This document shows positions 17,107-25,269 of a stretch of DNA of 64,000 nucleotides, piece by piece; within the stretch, counting starts at the first letter, position 1; each line of letters opens with the position of its first letter. Source of the stretch: Burkholderiales bacterium C2 (GTDB lineage: Bacteria > Pseudomonadota > Gammaproteobacteria > Burkholderiales > Burkholderiaceae_C); NCBI GenBank assembly GCA_005503085.1, contig SCOI01000003.1:186001-250000 (forward strand). The letters run 5' to 3'. The translations under genes were made by a program, and so were the position numbers. The notes under the pieces were generated by a model. The model was not told where the DNA came from. It saw nothing but the letters and a program-made list of their open reading frames with translations, and searched no databases.

Positions 17107-18225
17107 TCAGCGTTTGCTGAGCGGGCCGCCGACGGTGCTGAGTGGGCCCCCGGCGGTGCTGAGCGGCTGGGTCAGCATGGGCAGCGGCGCCGAGTCGGTT
17201 GCGCCGGGCCGGTCGGCCAGCTCATGCAGATCGGTCAGCAGCGCGCCGGCGCTGCGTATCAGCGGCCAGGCGAGCGCGGCGCCAGTGCCGTCCGCGCTCT
17301 GCATGCCCAGTTCCAGCAGGGCCGAGGCATGGAACAGGGCCAGCGCTTCGTCCAGGCCACGGTGCGCGTGGCTACGGCAGAACACCGCATAGTCGGTCAC
17401 CGGTGCGGCGATCAACGCGGCGATCTTCAGCGCCGCGCAGGCGGACATGCCGTCGACGATGATCAGCTGGCGTTTGCTGGCCGCCACCAGCATGGCACCG
17501 ACCATCACCGCGATCTCGTAGCCACCCAGCCCCGCCAGCACTTCCATCGGCTCCTGCAGTTCGCGGTGCCGCGCCTGGGCGCCTTGCAGGATATGCAGCA
17601 GCCGGGCCAGATCGTCCTGGCGCATATCGGGGCCTGACACGATGAAGTCGCGCAGCGGGCTGTCGGCCAGGCGGGACAGCAGCAGCGCCGCGCTTTCCTC
17701 CGAGCCCTGGCCGAGGCCGGCGCAGGCCAGCACATTGCCGCTCAGGCTGTCGGCGATCTCCATGCCGACGCGTACACCGGCATGGGCTTGTTCCATGCTC
17801 ATCGCCGGGCCGCCCCGCGAGTTGCGTGTGCCATGGGCGATCTTGCGCGACAGCAGCCGGGCATGGGGCAGCAGCGGCTCGGCGATGCCGCAGTCGACCA
17901 CGGTCAGCTGCAGGCCTTGCTGACGCGCGAACACCGCCACCGGCAGCCGGTGCTGCAGGGCCAGCAGGGCTTGCTCGCGGGTGGTGCGGCCATGCAGCAG
18001 GGCGATGCCCTCCACCGCGATGCCGTGGTCGGCGGCGAACAGCAGCAAGGCGGGGTCGCGAAAGCGCGGGGTCAGGGTGTTCTGCACCAGGCCCAGGCGC
18101 ACCGCCAGCGGCTCCAACTCGCCCAGGCCGCCGGCGATCGCGGCGCGCCGGTCAACGCGCTCGCGCAAGGCGCGCTCGAGCTCGGGATTGGCGGTCGGCG
18201 AGATCAGCGATTGGTGGATGGGCAT
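17107..18225 (-). CDS. CobT-like nicotinate-nucleotide:base phosphoribosyltransferase family protein, active site altered
   Basis: 372 residues with the overall pattern of CobT, which activates the lower ligand base for cobalamin assembly: LLFAADHGIAVEG (61-73), VSGPDMRQDD, LAGLGGYEIAVMVGAML (230-246), IIVDGMSACAALKIAAL (255-271), DGTGAALAWPLIRSA (312-326). In characterised CobT the catalytic glutamates lie in GEMGIGNTT and in GEGTGA. Here the first block reads ACAGLGQGSEESA, with Cys168 at the Glu position, and the second reads SADGTGA, with Asp312. Both expected catalytic residues are therefore substituted (alignment by eye). The tail carries a PLSTAGG-type repeat. No other cobalamin gene is adjacent. 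It may be an altered-specificity paralogue or inactive. Confidence 0.75.
   Translation of the reverse strand: MPIHQSLISPTANPELERALRERVDRRAAIAGGLGELEPLAVRLGLVQNTLTPRFRDPALLLFAADHGIAVEGIALLHGRTTREQALLALQHRLPVAVFARQQGLQLTVVDCGIAEPLLPHARLLSRKIAHGTRNSRGGPAMSMEQAHAGVRVGMEIADSLSGNVLACAGLGQGSEESAALLLSRLADSPLRDFIVSGPDMRQDDLARLLHILQGAQARHRELQEPMEVLAGLGGYEIAVMVGAMLVAASKRQLIIVDGMSACAALKIAALIAAPVTDYAVFCRSHAHRGLDEALALFHASALLELGMQSADGTGAALAWPLIRSAGALLTDLHELADRPGATDSAPLPMLTQPLSTAGGPLSTVGGPLSKR
17114..17175 (-). repeat. Short tandem repeat encoding the CobT-like C-terminus
   Basis: Three imperfect units of about 21 bp (around GGTGCTGAGTGGGCCCCC on the plus strand) encode QPLSTAGG, PLSTVGG and PLSKR at the end of the CobT-like protein. 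Being in multiples of three, copy-number changes would preserve the frame. Confidence 0.6.
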
Positions 18226-18284
18226 GGCTGGCTGGATTCTGGGCTATGCGCCGGCCGCCGTCATCCGCACTTGCCCGGCAGCGC

Positions 18285-19865
18285 TCAGCGCAGGAAGAGC
18301 TTGTAGACCGGGTTGCTGCTCTCGTCCTCGTAGGGGTAGTTGAGCGAGTCGAGGAAGTCGCGCAGCGCCGCGCTGTCACCCCGCGGCACCTGGATGCCGA
18401 CCAGGATGCGGCCGTAGTCGGCGCCCTGATTGCGGTAATGGAACAGGCTGATGTTCCATTCCGGGTGCATGCTGGACAGGAAGCGCATCAGCGCGCCGGG
18501 CCGCTCCGGGAAGATGAAGCGGTACAGCCGCTCGTTCTTGGCCAGCTCGCTGCGACCGCCCACCATATGGCGCACATGCTGCTTGGCCAGCTCGTTGTCG
18601 CTCAGATCGACCGCCGGGAAGCCATGCTTGGCAAACTGGCGGGCCAGCTTGTCGGCCTCTTCGCGCTTGGTGATGGCGACGCCGACAAAGACATGGGCCT
18701 CGTTCTGGTCCGAGATGCGGTAATTGAACTCGGTCACGCTGCGCGGCCCGAGCAGCTCACAAAAGCGCTTGAAGCTGCCGCGCTCCTCCGGGATGGTGAC
18801 CGCGAACAGGGCTTCGCGCTGCTCACCGACCTCGGCACGCTCGGCGACGAAGCGCAGGCGGTCGAAGTTCATATTGGCGCCGCAGGTGATCGCGATCAAG
18901 GTCTGACCCTTGGCGCCGTTCTTGGCCACGTACTGCTTGAGTGCTGCCACGCCCATTGCTCCTGAGGGTTCCAGGATGCTGCGGGTGTCTTCGAACACGT
19001 CCTTGATCGCGGCGCAGACCGCGTCGGTGTCGACGACGATGTAGTCATCGACCAGGGCTTGGGTGATGCGGAAGGTCTCCTCGCCAACCAGCTTGACGGC
19101 CGTGCCGTCGGCGAACAGGCCGACGTCCTGCAGCTGCACCCGCTTGCCGGCCTTGATCGAGCGCAGCATCGCGTCGGAGTCCTTGGTCTGCACGCCGATC
19201 ACCTTGATCTCGGGGCGCACCGCCTTGATATAGGCGGCGATGCCGGAGATCATGCCGCCGCCGCCGATGGCGACAAAGATGGCATCAATGGGGCCGGGGT
19301 GCTGGCGCAGGATTTCCATCGCGATCGTGCCCTGGCCGGCGATCACATCGGGATCGTCGAAGGGATGGACGAAGGTCAGCTTCTGTTCGCGTTCCAGCTC
19401 CAGCGCGCGGCCATAGGCGTCTGTGAAGCTGTCGCCGTGCAGCACGACCTCGCCGCCCATCGCCTGCACCGCATCGATCTTGACCTTGGGTGTGGTGACG
19501 GGCATCACGATGACGGCGCGGCAGCCCAGCTTCTTGGCCGACAGCGCCACGCCCTGGGCATGGTTGCCGGCCGAGGCGCAGATCACGCCCTGGGCACGGG
19601 CCTCGGGGCTCAGATGCGCCATCTTGTTGTAGGCGCCGCGCAGCTTGAAGCTGAACACCGGCTGGGTGTCCTCGCGCTTGAGCAGCACCTTGTTGGCCAA
19701 GCGTTTGGAGAGGTTCTTGGCGGCATCCAGGGCGGTCTCGTCGGCGACCTCGTAGACCTTGGCATTCAGAATTCGCTGCAGATAGCTGTCACCGCTGGGC
19801 ATCAGGGCGGGCTTGCCGATGCTGGTGGATCGGGTGGTGCGGGGCTTCCGTGCAGGGCCGGCCAT
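18285..19865 (-). CDS. ilvA: Threonine ammonia-lyase, biosynthetic
   Basis: PLP enzyme converting threonine to 2-oxobutanoate, the committed step to isoleucine; cytoplasmic. The start at 19865 (MAGPARKPRTTRSTSIGKPA) follows GGAGAG at a good distance. PLP is bound by Lys74 in VFSFKLRGAYN; the substrate and phosphate loops are SAGNHAQG and GGGGMISG. Two C-terminal ACT-like regulatory domains (ERGSFKRFCELLG; ERPGALMRFLSSM) show it is the isoleucine-inhibited biosynthetic form; 526 residues fits. A hairpin with a T-run lies 80 bp upstream and may attenuate transcription. Downstream the CobT-like gene follows after 59 bp. Confidence 0.95.
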   Translation of the reverse strand: MAGPARKPRTTRSTSIGKPALMPSGDSYLQRILNAKVYEVADETALDAAKNLSKRLANKVLLKREDTQPVFSFKLRGAYNKMAHLSPEARAQGVICASAGNHAQGVALSAKKLGCRAVIVMPVTTPKVKIDAVQAMGGEVVLHGDSFTDAYGRALELEREQKLTFVHPFDDPDVIAGQGTIAMEILRQHPGPIDAIFVAIGGGGMISGIAAYIKAVRPEIKVIGVQTKDSDAMLRSIKAGKRVQLQDVGLFADGTAVKLVGEETFRITQALVDDYIVVDTDAVCAAIKDVFEDTRSILEPSGAMGVAALKQYVAKNGAKGQTLIAITCGANMNFDRLRFVAERAEVGEQREALFAVTIPEERGSFKRFCELLGPRSVTEFNYRISDQNEAHVFVGVAITKREEADKLARQFAKHGFPAVDLSDNELAKQHVRHMVGGRSELAKNERLYRFIFPERPGALMRFLSSMHPEWNISLFHYRNQGADYGRILVGIQVPRGDSAALRDFLDSLNYPYEDESSNPVYKLFLR

Positions 19866-19945
19866 GAATGCTCTCCAATGCTGGGTGTTGCGGCGCAGCA
19901 TCATAAGCCAGGGCCTGCCGGCGCTTCGCCGCCTGCGTGGGCACG

Positions 19946-19977
19946 AAAAAAAGCCCGAGTCCTTGCGGGCTCGGGCT
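19946..19977 (-). terminator. Intrinsic terminator in the ilvA leader (candidate attenuator)
   Basis: On the minus strand the sequence folds as AGCCCGAG-10 nt loop-CTCGGGCT followed by seven T. It lies 80 bp upstream of the ilvA start. No minus-strand gene ends just upstream (the osmC-like gene on the other strand intervenes), so the natural reading is a leader terminator for ilvA. A second dyad (TCCACC 19981-19986 with GGTGGA 19995-20000) precedes it and could be an alternative structure. No convincing leader peptide with its own stop codon was found. Confidence 0.6.
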
Positions 19978-20075
19978 GAATCCACCATGGAGGCGGTGGA
20001 GGAGACAATCGGTGCAATGAAGAAAACGCACAGGCGCAAAGGCGCGAACTTGTTCGTTTGTTTTCGTTTGCTTGC

Positions 20076-20087
20076 TTAGAATTCTAA
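20076..20087. promoter_or_regulatory. Perfect 12-bp palindrome in the ilvA/osmC intergenic region
   Basis: TTAGAATTCTAA is a perfect dyad in an AT-rich stretch between the divergent ilvA and osmC-like genes. It could be an operator for either gene; no specific regulator is recognised. Confidence 0.3.
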
Positions 20088-20155
20088 TCGCAGCTTATGT
20101 TGCGCCGCAATATTTTTTCACCAAGCGGCGGTGGAAAGTCACAGGGCAAAGCAAG

Positions 20156-20578
20156 ATGGAATGCACGATCAACTGGATGGGGGCCGATGGCATGGCTTTT
20201 GTCGCCGAAACCGGCAGCGGCCATCTGCTGAATATGGATGGAGCCCCTGCGGGCGGCGGTCGCAATCTGGCGCCGCGGCCGATGGAGACGGTGCTGGCCG
20301 GCACCGGCGGCTGCACGGCCTATGACGTGGTACTGATACTTAAGCGCGGCCGCCAGGACGTGCGGGGCTGCCAGGTCAAGGTCAAGGCAGAGCGGGCCGA
20401 AACCGATCCCAAGGTCTTCACGCGGATCCATATGCACTTCATCGTCAGCGGCCGGGGCCTGAATCCGGGCGCGGTCGAGCGGGCGGTGGCGCTGTCGCAT
20501 GAGAAGTACTGCTCGGCCAGCATCATGCTGGCCAAGACGGCCGAGATCAGCACATCGATCGAGCTGGTCGAGGTCTGA
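20156..20578 (+). CDS. OsmC family protein
   Basis: 140-residue protein of the OsmC/Ohr superfamily, YhfA-like branch. The start at 20156 (MECTINWMGADGMAFVAETG) removes 28 upstream codons with no family match. The block PMETVLAGTGGCTAYDVVLI carries the first redox cysteine and SHEKYCSASIML the second, the pair expected for organic peroxide reduction. Whether this branch is a peroxidase or binds other thiol substrates is not evident from sequence. It is divergent from ilvA and meets coq7 end to end. Confidence 0.85.
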   Translation: MECTINWMGADGMAFVAETGSGHLLNMDGAPAGGGRNLAPRPMETVLAGTGGCTAYDVVLILKRGRQDVRGCQVKVKAERAETDPKVFTRIHMHFIVSGRGLNPGAVERAVALSHEKYCSASIMLAKTAEISTSIELVEV

Positions 20579-21223
20579 TCAGATGCGGTGAGCCGTCACC
20601 GTCATCACCTTGGCGGCCAGGCGCATCAAGCCCTTGACTGGGGCCGGCAGCTCGGCGGCGCCAGCGGCCTGGGCTTCATCGGCATGACGTGCCTCGTCGA
20701 GCTTCATCTGCTCGACGATGGCGCGTGAGCCGGCATCGTTGGCCGGCAGCCGGTCCAGATGGCCGGCCAGATGCTGCTCGACCTGGCGCTCGGTCTCGAC
20801 GACGAAGCCCAGGCTGATGCGGTCGCCGGCAAGACCTGCAAGCGTGCCCAGCGCGAACGCGCCGCCATACCAGAGCGGGTTCAGATAGCTGGTGTGGCTG
20901 TTCAGGTCCTGCAGGCGGTCACGGGTCCAGGCCAGGTGATCGATCTCCTCGGCGGCGGCCTGATGGAAGTGGGCGCGCAGCTGCTCGTTACGGCAAACCA
21001 GGGCCTGAGATTGATAGAGCGCCTGTGCGCACACCTCGCCGACATGGTTGACACGCATCAGCGCGGCCGACAGCCGCCGCTCGGCCTCGTTCAGCGCGAT
21101 GGGCTCGACTGCAGCCTCGGGCGCACTGCGGCCGGCGGTGTAGGCGCCGACCAGTGCGCGCAGGCCGTTGTCCAGGCTGGCCAGCAGGCGGTCTGTGGCG
21201 TCAAGTCTTTGTTGGGCGTGCAT
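20579..21223 (-). CDS. coq7: Coq7-type demethoxyubiquinone hydroxylase
   Basis: 214-residue di-iron hydroxylase inserting the penultimate ring hydroxyl in ubiquinone synthesis; membrane-associated in the cytoplasm. Metal ligands are visible in [44 protein letters not shown] and [12 protein letters not shown], the EXXH pattern of the family. The middle hydrophobic stretch [17 protein letters not shown] is the membrane-binding helix region. It fills the role of UbiF where that flavoprotein is absent. Convergent with the osmC-like gene with no gap. Confidence 0.92.
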   Translation of the reverse strand: MHAQQRLDATDRLLASLDNGLRALVGAYTAGRSAPEAAVEPIALNEAERRLSAALMRVNHVGEVCAQALYQSQALVCRNEQLRAHFHQAAAEEIDHLAWTRDRLQDLNSHTSYLNPLWYGGAFALGTLAGLAGDRISLGFVVETERQVEQHLAGHLDRLPANDAGSRAIVEQMKLDEARHADEAQAAGAAELPAPVKGLMRLAAKVMTVTAHRI

Positions 21224-21515
21224 ACGCCAATAGTTTAGGGGCGGCCCTGCTGTTTACCCCTGGCTTGGCCAAGTTTTGAGGCTTCAAATTGCGCTTTGTC
21301 AATCACTAGCGCCGTATTGCTGTTCTGTGACGATTTTGAAGTCCGGGTGTCTCGTTGCGCGATGACAACGATGCCTTGGTTTTTCCTCTCGGTCGGCTGG
21401 TCATTCAGGGTTTGCTCTGGTGCAATACAGCAACTTCCGCTGAGGAGGTTGGCCTGATCAGCCCCGCAAGAGGGCTTCCCGGATCGGGGCCTCTTATTCA
21501 ACCTAGGAGAAACGA

Positions 21516-22550
21516 ATGAAGAAATCCCTGATTGCGTTGGCCGTGCTCGGCTCTATGGTCGGTGCTGCGTCGGCACAGTCGTCCGTCACGCTGTTCGGCG
21601 GCGTTGACCTGAATGCGCGCTACAACAAGGGCGGCGGCAAGACTGCAAAGTCCATGGGCACCGACGGCATCTACAGCAGCCGTTGGGGCGTGCGTGGCGT
21701 GGAAGACCTGGGCGGTGGCCTGAAGGCCGGTTTCTGGCTGGAAGCCGCGATCAACCCCGATGACGGCACGACCAATGCTCGCCGCTTCTGGCATCGCCGC
21801 ACCTCGGTCAGCCTGATGGGTGACTTCGGTGAAGTGCGCCTGGGTCGCTTCCTGACCAACCAGTTCACGGCCTATGCTGATTTCGACCCGTTCGGTACCA
21901 ATGGTGTCGGTGACTCTTCTAAGTTTATTGAAGTGTTGGGCAGCGGTATGAGCAGCACCACTCGTGCTGACAACATCATTGCTTACTACCTGCCTTCCAA
22001 TCTGGGTGGTTTCTACGGCTCGGCTGAAGTCGCTGCTGGCGAGGGTCGTGCCCAACTGGCTACCAATCCTGCGGATACCACGTCGGTTGAGGCGAACAAC
22101 AAGTATCTTGGTTTCCGCCTTGGCTACGCCGCTGGTCCGATGAACGTCAGCGTGGCTTTTGCCAACAGCGATGTTGATACTTCGAACAACGATTACAAGC
22201 GCACCACGGTGTCGGGCTCGTATGACTTGGGCGTGGTCAAGCTGATGGGTTTCTACCAGACCAACAAGTTTGGTGCGCGCAAGCAGAACATTGGTTTGGT
22301 TGGCGCCAGCGCACCGCTGGGTAGCGGCACCGTTCGTGCCTCTTACATGGAATCGAGCCTGGCCAAGCAACTCGCCGTCGGCTATATCCATGACCTGTCG
22401 AAGCGCACGGCTGTCTATGGCACCGTGTCGCGCGTGACCAACGAGAAAGGTTCGCGCATCCGCGTCGCTGGCCCGACCGCTTGGCGTGATGGCCTCGTGG
22501 CTGGCCAGGACAACGGCGGCGTCGAAGTCGGCGTGCGTCACACCTTCTGA
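21516..22550 (+). CDS. Outer-membrane porin (Gram-negative porin, Burkholderiales type)
   Basis: 344-residue trimeric beta-barrel porin. Signal peptide MKKSLIALAVLGSMVGAASA, then QSSVTLFGGVDLNARYNKGG, typical of the family. Loop 3-like RRTSVSLMGDFGEVRLGRFL follows, and the protein ends VEVGVRHTF with the terminal phenylalanine needed for barrel assembly. AGGAG-like CTAGGAGAA precedes the ATG. Codon use is less GC-rich than the neighbours, as often in highly expressed porins. The 292 bp upstream hold no gene and should contain the promoter; I could not assign one confidently. The gene is monocistronic, closed by its own terminator. Confidence 0.93.
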   Translation: MKKSLIALAVLGSMVGAASAQSSVTLFGGVDLNARYNKGGGKTAKSMGTDGIYSSRWGVRGVEDLGGGLKAGFWLEAAINPDDGTTNARRFWHRRTSVSLMGDFGEVRLGRFLTNQFTAYADFDPFGTNGVGDSSKFIEVLGSGMSSTTRADNIIAYYLPSNLGGFYGSAEVAAGEGRAQLATNPADTTSVEANNKYLGFRLGYAAGPMNVSVAFANSDVDTSNNDYKRTTVSGSYDLGVVKLMGFYQTNKFGARKQNIGLVGASAPLGSGTVRASYMESSLAKQLAVGYIHDLSKRTAVYGTVSRVTNEKGSRIRVAGPTAWRDGLVAGQDNGGVEVGVRHTF

Positions 22551-22587
22551 TTCCGCGCTCGCGCAAGCGAGCTTGTGGTCTCAGCGA

Positions 22588-22612
22588 AACCGCCCCCTCG
22601 GGGCGGTTTTTT
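22588..22612 (+). terminator. Rho-independent terminator of the first porin
   Basis: AACCGCCCC-CTC-GGGGCGGTT followed by TTTT, 38 bp after the porin stop. A smaller dyad (CTCGC with GCGAG) precedes it. Confidence 0.9.
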
Positions 22613-22756
22613 CATGCTTGCTTCACTTCCGCTGAATACGCCTGTCGCACAAGCGACAGGGTTATCGCCTGTGGGTAGGTCGCCACAAACCGATGTCTGT
22701 CTGAACGCCTGCGGCTCAGAATACGAGCACAAGAATTTTTCAAGCAGGAGACATTG

Positions 22757-24157
22757 ATGAGCAAGAAAAAGACCTTCCTGGTTCTGGGCCTGTTGGCCGG
22801 CAGCGTCAGCGCCGCCTGGGCACAGTCCTCGGTGACCGTGTACGGCATCCTGGATGGCGGCGTCAGCTATACCTCGGGTATCGCCGGTGGTGCCCGCAAG
22901 CAGGTGGTGAGCGGCATCATGGACGGTTCACGCCTGGGCTTCCGTGGCAACGAGGACATCGGCGGCGGCTATCGTGCACTGTTCCTGCTGGAGAACCGGC
23001 TGGAGCTGGATACTGGCAGTAACAGCAATGCACCCGTTTCGGGTTCTACCTTCCTGCCGGATCGCTGGGGCAAGCAGTCCGCGATCTTCATGCCAACCGT
23101 CTTCTCGGCACCAGCGGGTCTGCCGGCTGCGGCTCAGGCCGCATTGGTCGCGGCTGCGACTGCCGGCCTTGGCGATGCACTGCAGTCGGTTACGGGGCAG
23201 CTTGGTGCTGGCTTGGCCGCCCGCAGGTTTGGCGTGAACGTTGGCAATGAGAAGTTCTGGGATCGTCAAGCCTACGTTGGTCTGGTGACGCCTTTCGGCG
23301 GCATCCTGGCCGGCCGCCAGTACACCCCGGCGTATGAACTTAACGCTGCCTTCGACACGCTGAGCACCCAGTCCAGCCTGGCTGCTGGTCAGGTAGCGGC
23401 GGTGCCGGCGGTGATCGATATCCGCCAGGACAACGCACTGCAGTACCGCATCCAGCAGGGCGGGCTTAGCGCGAGCCTGATGGCGGCGGCCGGTGAGGGT
23501 TCGGCCGCTCAGGGGCGTTTTTACGGCGCGATGGCGATGTACAAGACCGATGCGTATGGCGTCGGTATCGGCATCAATGCCAAGGAAAACGAACTGGGTG
23601 AACGATCGCTTCGTACGATCACGCTGGGCGCATCGGCCAAGATTGGTCCGGGCACCGTGAGCGTCCTCTACAACGACATCTCCAACCCCAATCCCTCCGG
23701 CATTTCGCAACTGCTGAGCAACCTGCGTGGCGCACTGCAGGGTTCCATCGTGCCGGGCTTGACCGCTGCGATCAATGGGCGGGCGCCTGGTGCCGGCGGC
23801 TTCATGGCCAGTCAGATCAATGTGAATAATCTGGTCAACGACTACAAGTCCGCCTTCGTGCAGGATGCTGTGGCCTTCAGCATCGGCTATCGCATGACCA
23901 TGGGTCAGCATACCTTCTACACCGCGTTCAACCGCCTGGATGACAAGACCCGTTTCAATGCAGACACCGATTCTTATGGAGTGGTCTATACCTACTCGCT
24001 GTCCAAGCGCACAGATCTGAACTTTGTACTGACCCATTTTGACAACAAGGCTGGAGGCCAAGCCGCACCCGGCCAAGCCGGTTTCCTGGGTGGCTTCACC
24101 AGTGCGCCGGGCGTGGACTCCAACAATGTGGCCATGGGCATCCGCCACCGCTTCTGA
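22757..24157 (+). CDS. Outer-membrane porin (larger paralogue)
   Basis: 466-residue porin of the same family. The start at 22757 (MSKKKTFLVLGLLAGSVSAA) follows AGCAGGAGA; the TTG directly before it was rejected. The mature N-terminus QSSVTVYGILDGGVSYTSG and the C-terminal SNNVAMGIRHRF with terminal Phe are canonical. It is ~120 residues longer than the upstream porin, owing to insertions rich in Ala and Gly around residues 115-160 and 310-350 (PAGLPAAAQAALVAAATAGL), probably long extracellular loops. It has its own terminator, so the two porins can be regulated separately. Confidence 0.92.
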   Translation: MSKKKTFLVLGLLAGSVSAAWAQSSVTVYGILDGGVSYTSGIAGGARKQVVSGIMDGSRLGFRGNEDIGGGYRALFLLENRLELDTGSNSNAPVSGSTFLPDRWGKQSAIFMPTVFSAPAGLPAAAQAALVAAATAGLGDALQSVTGQLGAGLAARRFGVNVGNEKFWDRQAYVGLVTPFGGILAGRQYTPAYELNAAFDTLSTQSSLAAGQVAAVPAVIDIRQDNALQYRIQQGGLSASLMAAAGEGSAAQGRFYGAMAMYKTDAYGVGIGINAKENELGERSLRTITLGASAKIGPGTVSVLYNDISNPNPSGISQLLSNLRGALQGSIVPGLTAAINGRAPGAGGFMASQINVNNLVNDYKSAFVQDAVAFSIGYRMTMGQHTFYTAFNRLDDKTRFNADTDSYGVVYTYSLSKRTDLNFVLTHFDNKAGGQAAPGQAGFLGGFTSAPGVDSNNVAMGIRHRF

Positions 24158-24199
24158 GTGCATGTTCAAGACGTGATGGCACCGTGGTGCCGTCAATAC

Positions 24200-24225
24200 A
24201 AGGCCGCTGCGAAGCGGCCTTTTTT
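24200..24225 (+). terminator. Rho-independent terminator of the second porin
   Basis: AAGGCCGC-TGCGAA-GCGGCCTT followed by a T-run, 42 bp after the stop codon. Confidence 0.9.
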
Positions 24226-24290
24226 ATGCGTGCTCATCCGTCGTGACTTTTCACCGAGCGATGATGGCGGTCCTGCTCTAGCTTGTCGTC

Positions 24291-25028
24291 ATGCCGTACC
24301 GATTCAGATCCTGCCTGCTGCTTGCCCCTGTTCTGCTGATGCTGGGCTGCGCGCAAACGCCCGAGCGGGAGCTGCAGGACCCGGTGCTGGAGGGCTGGTC
24401 GGCGCGCGAGCTGCCAGGCAAACGGGCCACCCGCTACAGCCTGGCCCGGCGTGAGGGCCGGGCCTGTATTCATGCGCAGGCCGATCAGTCCGCCAGCCTA
24501 TGGCGGCGCCGCTTGCAGCTGGACCCGCAGCAGCTGGGCCCGCTGGAGTTCGATTGGTGGATCTCCGGCCAGCCGGGTGGTGCCACGGTGACGGATCCCG
24601 AGACCGACGATGCGTCGGCGCGCCTGGTGCTGGCTTTCGATGGCGACGCGAACCGCTTGTCGGCGCGCAACCGCATGATGTTCGAGCTGGCCCACACCCT
24701 CAGCGGCGAGGCGCCGCCCTTCGCGACGCTGATGTATGTCTGGGATGCCCAGGCTGAGCCCGAGACCGTGGTGATCAGCCGGCGCAGCGACCGGGTGCGC
24801 AAGATCGTCGTCGGCTCCGGTCCCAGTGCCAAGCCGCGCTGGCAGCGCTTCAAGCGCGATATCGCCGCCGACTACCGCCTTGCTTTTGGCGAGTTGCCCG
24901 GCCCCTTGATCGGCGCGGCCTTCATGACCGATGCCGACAACACCCGCGGCCGGGCCGAAGCCTGCTACGGGCCGCTGGTGTTCCGCGATGGCGAGCAGCG
25001 CAGCCTGCCGGGCAGCCTGCTGTTCTGA
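24291..25028 (+). CDS. DUF3047 domain lipoprotein
   Basis: 245 residues. A lipoprotein signal (LLLAPVLLMLGC, Cys at residue 19) anchors it to a membrane on the periplasmic side. The rest matches the pattern of DUF3047 proteins: LGPLEFDWWISGQPGG, SARLVLAFDGD, ATLMYVWDAQAEPETVV, RDIAADYRLAFGELPGPLIG, AFMTDADNTRGRAEACYGPL. The last block and the aromatic-rich strands suggest a jelly-roll or carbohydrate-binding-like fold. The function of the family is unknown. It is a stand-alone gene after the porins. Confidence 0.8.
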   Translation: MPYRFRSCLLLAPVLLMLGCAQTPERELQDPVLEGWSARELPGKRATRYSLARREGRACIHAQADQSASLWRRRLQLDPQQLGPLEFDWWISGQPGGATVTDPETDDASARLVLAFDGDANRLSARNRMMFELAHTLSGEAPPFATLMYVWDAQAEPETVVISRRSDRVRKIVVGSGPSAKPRWQRFKRDIAADYRLAFGELPGPLIGAAFMTDADNTRGRAEACYGPLVFRDGEQRSLPGSLLF

Positions 25029-25157
25029 CACTTACTTTCGTCGCTGGCCCATCAGGGCTTTCCCGTTTGTAGCGCCGGGCAGACTTCTCCATGATGGCGC
25101 CCAGATGACGTCGCCCCGACTTGGTGCCTCGCTCATCGCTTGCCGTGACAGGCGGGT

Positions 25158-25180
25158 GCATTGCTTCGAAGAAGCAATGC
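25158..25180. promoter_or_regulatory. Perfect inverted repeat upstream of the peptide transporter operon
   Basis: GCATTGCTTC-GAA-GAAGCAATGC, ten-base arms with no mismatch, about 90 bp before the first permease start. No T-run follows, so it is not a classical terminator. It could be an operator or an mRNA hairpin. The rest of the 241-bp gap shows no gene. Confidence 0.4.
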
Positions 25181-25269
25181 CAAGGCTTGGCCTGATTCAT
25201 GCGTACCATGCGCTCAGCAATGGCCCCGATGCACCCCTCACTCTCTGCTGACAAAGCGCCGAACAAGAC

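Noticed and set aside
21235-21501. An 88-codon minus-strand frame in the porin upstream region
   Set aside because: No ribosome-binding site or family resemblance; it covers the probable porin promoter region.
22997-24196. Long minus-strand frame opposite the second porin
   Set aside because: Antisense to a complete porin gene with signal peptide and terminal Phe.
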